A stretch of 64,000 bases of DNA, taken from the NCBI RefSeq assembly GCF_900215575.1, contig NZ_OBEJ01000004.1, forward strand, positions 62,001 through 126,000. Direction: 5' to 3'. A model generated the notes under the pieces. It did no database searches and was not told the DNA's origin. It saw only the letters and a list, made by a program, of their open reading frames with translations. Shown piece after piece: positions 61,864-64,000 of the stretch (the stretch's first letter is position 1; each line of letters begins with the position of its first letter). The position numbers and the translations under genes are program-made. This stretch comes from Natronoarchaeum philippinense (lineage in GTDB: Archaea > Halobacteriota > Halobacteria > Halobacteriales > Natronoarchaeaceae).

Positions 61864-61867
61864 ATGA
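61784..61867 (+). CDS. Possible 27-residue basic upstream ORF before DUF4129 gene
   Basis: The ATG at 61784 opens a 27-codon Arg-rich frame whose TGA (61865-61867) overlaps the ATG at 61864. Same arrangement as at 6923, 22271 and 24687. Confidence 0.3.
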   Translation: MPRSSSVARGVRIAHRCRRTISDRLVV

Positions 61868-62868
61868 CGCCGTCGATCGACCGGTCTGCCGCTGTTATCG
61901 TTCTCGTCGCCCTGGTGAGCGTCGCCGGGCTCGGACTGACCGCGGCGACGCTCGACACGGCCAAGCCCGTCGGTGGGAGTAGCCAAGATCAGGTTCTAGA
62001 GCCTCCGGACCCACGGGACGATCTCGGAAGTAGCGACCAGCGAACGGGCTCCGGCGGCGACGCGAACCAGTCCGCCGGCAGCAGTAGCTCCTATCAGTCA
62101 CTGACGACCTGCGTGTCGTTCCTCGACACCACGCTGGGGACGCTGTCGGTGCTACTCGCCGTACTCGGCATCGCGTTGCTGATCTACTCGCGGTACAACG
62201 CGGCGCTGGCGCTGTTTACCACGTGGACGATCTTCCCACCCATCATGCTCGGGTACTTCCTCGTAACCGACTGTGGTGGCGGCGCGGGTATCGCCGTAGG
62301 GAACAGCGCGAGCGGCGGATTTGCGACTGGCGGGCAGGGAATCGTCACCGCGACTGACGTTCCGTCGTGGATGCTCATCGCTCTCGTCGGTCTGCTGATG
62401 GCCGGCGCCGCGGCGGTGCTGTACCGCACCGTCAACGCCGACGAAGCGGTCGTCCCGCAGGCCGAGGACGATGACGACGACGTTCACCTCGACCAGTTCG
62501 CCGAAGCGGCCGGCCGCGCGGCCGACCGCATCGAGGAGCACAACGAGGACGTCGACAACACCGTCTACCGCGCTTGGATCGAGATGACCGAACTGCTCGA
62601 TGTCGACAGTCCGGAGACGTACTCCGCGGGCGAGTTCGCCGACGCTGCCGTCGAGATCGGCATGAACGAAGACGACGTGTCCGAACTGACTCACCTGTTC
62701 AACGAGGTCCGCTACGGCGGCAAGGACGCCGGCGCACGCGAGGAACAGGCCGTTTCGATCCTTCGCAACGTCGAATCGCAGTACGGAACTACCGACGGAC
62801 AGACTGATGACACCGACGACACACCAATCGACGAACCGGCAGGCGACGGGGAGGGTGATCAACGATGA
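61864..62868 (+). CDS. DUF4129 family membrane protein
   Basis: A 334-residue protein. The first helix (VIVLVALVSVAGLGLTAATL) is followed by a Ser/Gly/Gln-rich outer linker, then three more helices (LSVLLAVLGIALLIYSR, ALFTTWTIFPPIMLGYF, MLIALVGLLMAGAAAVLY). The C-terminal DUF4129 domain is VYRAWIEMTELLDVDSPETYSAGEFADAAVEIGMNEDDVSELTHLFNEVRYG. In haloarchaea this gene starts an operon with DUF7269, DUF58, transglutaminase-like and MoxR genes. It overlaps the next gene by 4 nt. Confidence 0.85.
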   Translation: MTPSIDRSAAVIVLVALVSVAGLGLTAATLDTAKPVGGSSQDQVLEPPDPRDDLGSSDQRTGSGGDANQSAGSSSSYQSLTTCVSFLDTTLGTLSVLLAVLGIALLIYSRYNAALALFTTWTIFPPIMLGYFLVTDCGGGAGIAVGNSASGGFATGGQGIVTATDVPSWMLIALVGLLMAGAAAVLYRTVNADEAVVPQAEDDDDDVHLDQFAEAAGRAADRIEEHNEDVDNTVYRAWIEMTELLDVDSPETYSAGEFADAAVEIGMNEDDVSELTHLFNEVRYGGKDAGAREEQAVSILRNVESQYGTTDGQTDDTDDTPIDEPAGDGEGDQR

Positions 62869-64000
62869 GCGCCGACTCGAGCTTTGACGCGCTCGTCCGG
62901 AGGGCGATGCTCGCCCTCGGGTTCGTGGCCATCGCGGTCGGGCTGGTAACGTACGTGCTGGTCGATCCGCTCGTGAACGTCTTGCCCTCTAGCTTCGCCA
63001 TCGCGGCGATCGCTGGCGTGCTGGCGTTTGCGATGGGCGCGTGGATGATCCGATCGCGCACGTCCGGCGGCGTCCACCAGACGGCGATTCCGAGCGTGGA
63101 GCTGCCACTCTCGACGCCAGCGCCCGGCGGCGACATCGACCGTGCGCTCTACCGTCTCACTCACTACCGAGAGGGCACCGTCGAGTACCGCGACCAGATT
63201 CAGGAACGACTCGCGTCGGTCGCCGTCGACGTCATCCGCCAGCGCGACGACTGCTCGCGCGAGGCCGCGGTCCACAAGCTACAGGAGGGCACGTGGACCG
63301 ACAACGAGTACGCGGCGTCGTTCTTCGCCGGCGGCAGCCCGCCCTCGAAGTCGATGCTCGACTCGCTGTCCGACCGGCTGACCGGTGGCGGCGAGTCCGA
63401 CTACCAGCGCTGGGTCCGGATCACGGTCGACACGATCGTCGAGCGGTCCGGCATCGACCTCCAGCCTGCGACCGATGACGACGATGACGACCCTGAGCCC
63501 GAAGGTCTGCTCGAACGGTTGCAGGCCCGGTTCGGGTCGGACTCGTCTGTCACCCAGACCAGCACGAGCTATCAGGACATCTCGACGGACGACGACGCGA
63601 CCCGACTCGGCGACGGCATCGTCGCGGGCGACCTGCTCGAAACCGGCCACTGGGCCGGTATCACCGCGCTGGCGCTGCTGGCGGCCGGCTGGGGGATCGT
63701 CACGTTCACGCCGTCGATCCTGCTGCTGTCGGCCATCCCGGCTGCGCTCGCCGCCTACGCCCGACTGCGCATCGAGCCGGCGGTGACGAACCTCGATGTC
63801 GAACGTCACGTCAGCGATGAGTCGCCCGAGCCGGGTGACCTCGTCGACGTGACCGTCACCGTCCGCAACGACGGCGACAGCTACCTGTCCGACCTCCGAC
63901 TCGTCGATCGGGTTCCGCCCTCGATGCAGGTCGTCGAGGGATCGCCCCGGATCGCTACGGCCCTCGGATCGGACGCGACGGCGACGTTTACTTACACCGC
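62865..64000 (+). CDS. DUF7269-DUF58 fused membrane protein (C-terminus outside window)
   Basis: A single frame open from ATG 62865 to the window end (at least 378 residues). The first part has two helices (about 14-36 and 43-62) and a DUF7269-like domain (about 85-205: ALYRLTHYREGTVEYRDQIQERLASVAVDVIRQR, YQRWVRITVDTIVERSG). After an acidic linker come two more helices (about 262-302). Then comes a DUF58-type start, VERHVSDESPEPGDLVDVTVTVRNDGDSYLSDLRLVDRVPPSMQVVEGSPR. These are often separate genes in haloarchaea, so a fusion is likely here. It is probably part of a MoxR-AAA-linked operon. Confidence 0.75.
   Translation, partial: MSADSSFDALVRRAMLALGFVAIAVGLVTYVLVDPLVNVLPSSFAIAAIAGVLAFAMGAWMIRSRTSGGVHQTAIPSVELPLSTPAPGGDIDRALYRLTHYREGTVEYRDQIQERLASVAVDVIRQRDDCSREAAVHKLQEGTWTDNEYAASFFAGGSPPSKSMLDSLSDRLTGGGESDYQRWVRITVDTIVERSGIDLQPATDDDDDDPEPEGLLERLQARFGSDSSVTQTSTSYQDISTDDDATRLGDGIVAGDLLETGHWAGITALALLAAGWGIVTFTPSILLLSAIPAALAAYARLRIEPAVTNLDVERHVSDESPEPGDLVDVTVTVRNDGDSYLSDLRLVDRVPPSMQVVEGSPRIATALGSDATATFTYT

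Noticed and set aside
1-64000. tRNA, rRNA, CRISPR arrays and insertion sequences
   Set aside because: Read for cloverleaf-like ends, regularly spaced repeats and transposase motifs; none found by eye. Short or degenerate cases could be missed.

Overview
The window is haloarchaeal chromosomal DNA. The predicted proteins are rich in Asp and Glu, exported proteins carry twin-arginine (Tat) signals, several of them with lipoboxes, and many start codons lie about 23-35 nt downstream of a TATA-like element, as in leaderless haloarchaeal transcripts. Typical haloarchaeal families are present: TFB, an Orc1/Cdc6 initiator, HalOD1 output-domain proteins, DUF7344-like small regulators, RdfA with its SMC-related partner, and the start of a DUF4129-DUF7269-DUF58 operon. 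The gene content points to a polysaccharide-degrading haloarchaeon; the genus cannot be fixed from the sequence alone.

Layout. 1-1642: end-truncated Tat-exported beta-helix protein. 2.0-16.0 kb: cell-surface glycan or exopolysaccharide assembly cluster (AP-superfamily hydrolase, two FemAB-like acyltransferases, DUF354 protein, two polysaccharide deacetylase-like proteins, hexapeptide acyltransferase, UDP-sugar dehydrogenase, GT4 glycosyltransferase, polytopic membrane protein, epimerase), interrupted by an AbrB/PIN toxin-antitoxin pair. 16.1-18.1 kb: an orc1/cdc6 gene and a replication origin with inverted ORB-like repeats and G-tracts around an AT-rich core. 18.1-23.7 kb: glmS and a small partner, small regulators, a HalOD1 gene and tfb. 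24.7-27.3 kb: a GH2 glycosidase with a malectin-like tail. 27.7-30.3 kb: rdfA and an SMC/Rad50-like gene, convergent across two matching hairpins. 30.4-49.4 kb: an IclR regulator and a dense sugar-catabolic locus with two PF10091 (GH144-like) enzymes, four Gfo/Idh/MocA dehydrogenases, three xylose-isomerase-like TIM barrels, two ThuA proteins, two sulfatases and a GH3. 49.7-56.5 kb: a family-5 (oligopeptide/oligosaccharide) ABC transporter. 56.5-61.6 kb: small membrane proteins, a PH-like protein, a second orphan family-5 binding protein and an oligogalacturonate-lyase-like beta-propeller. 61.9-64 kb: DUF4129 and a DUF7269-DUF58 fusion that runs off the end.

How it may work together. The most interesting unit is the catabolic locus. 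One PF10091 enzyme is exported and the other is cytosolic. The ABC transporter would import oligosaccharides, and GH3, GH2 and sulfatases would trim them. The set of Gfo/Idh/MocA dehydrogenases, TIM-barrel proteins and ThuA proteins matches the toolkit of 3-keto-glycoside (oxidation-elimination) glycan breakdown known in bacteria, so this may be an archaeal version acting on a beta-glucan or sulfated glycan. This is inference from gene content.

Two regulatory patterns stand out. An exact 9-mer ATAACAAAG sits upstream of four glycan-assembly transcription units and of the glmS unit. Four short upstream ORFs end in a TGA that overlaps the start codon of the main gene. No tRNA, rRNA, CRISPR array or transposase gene was recognised.
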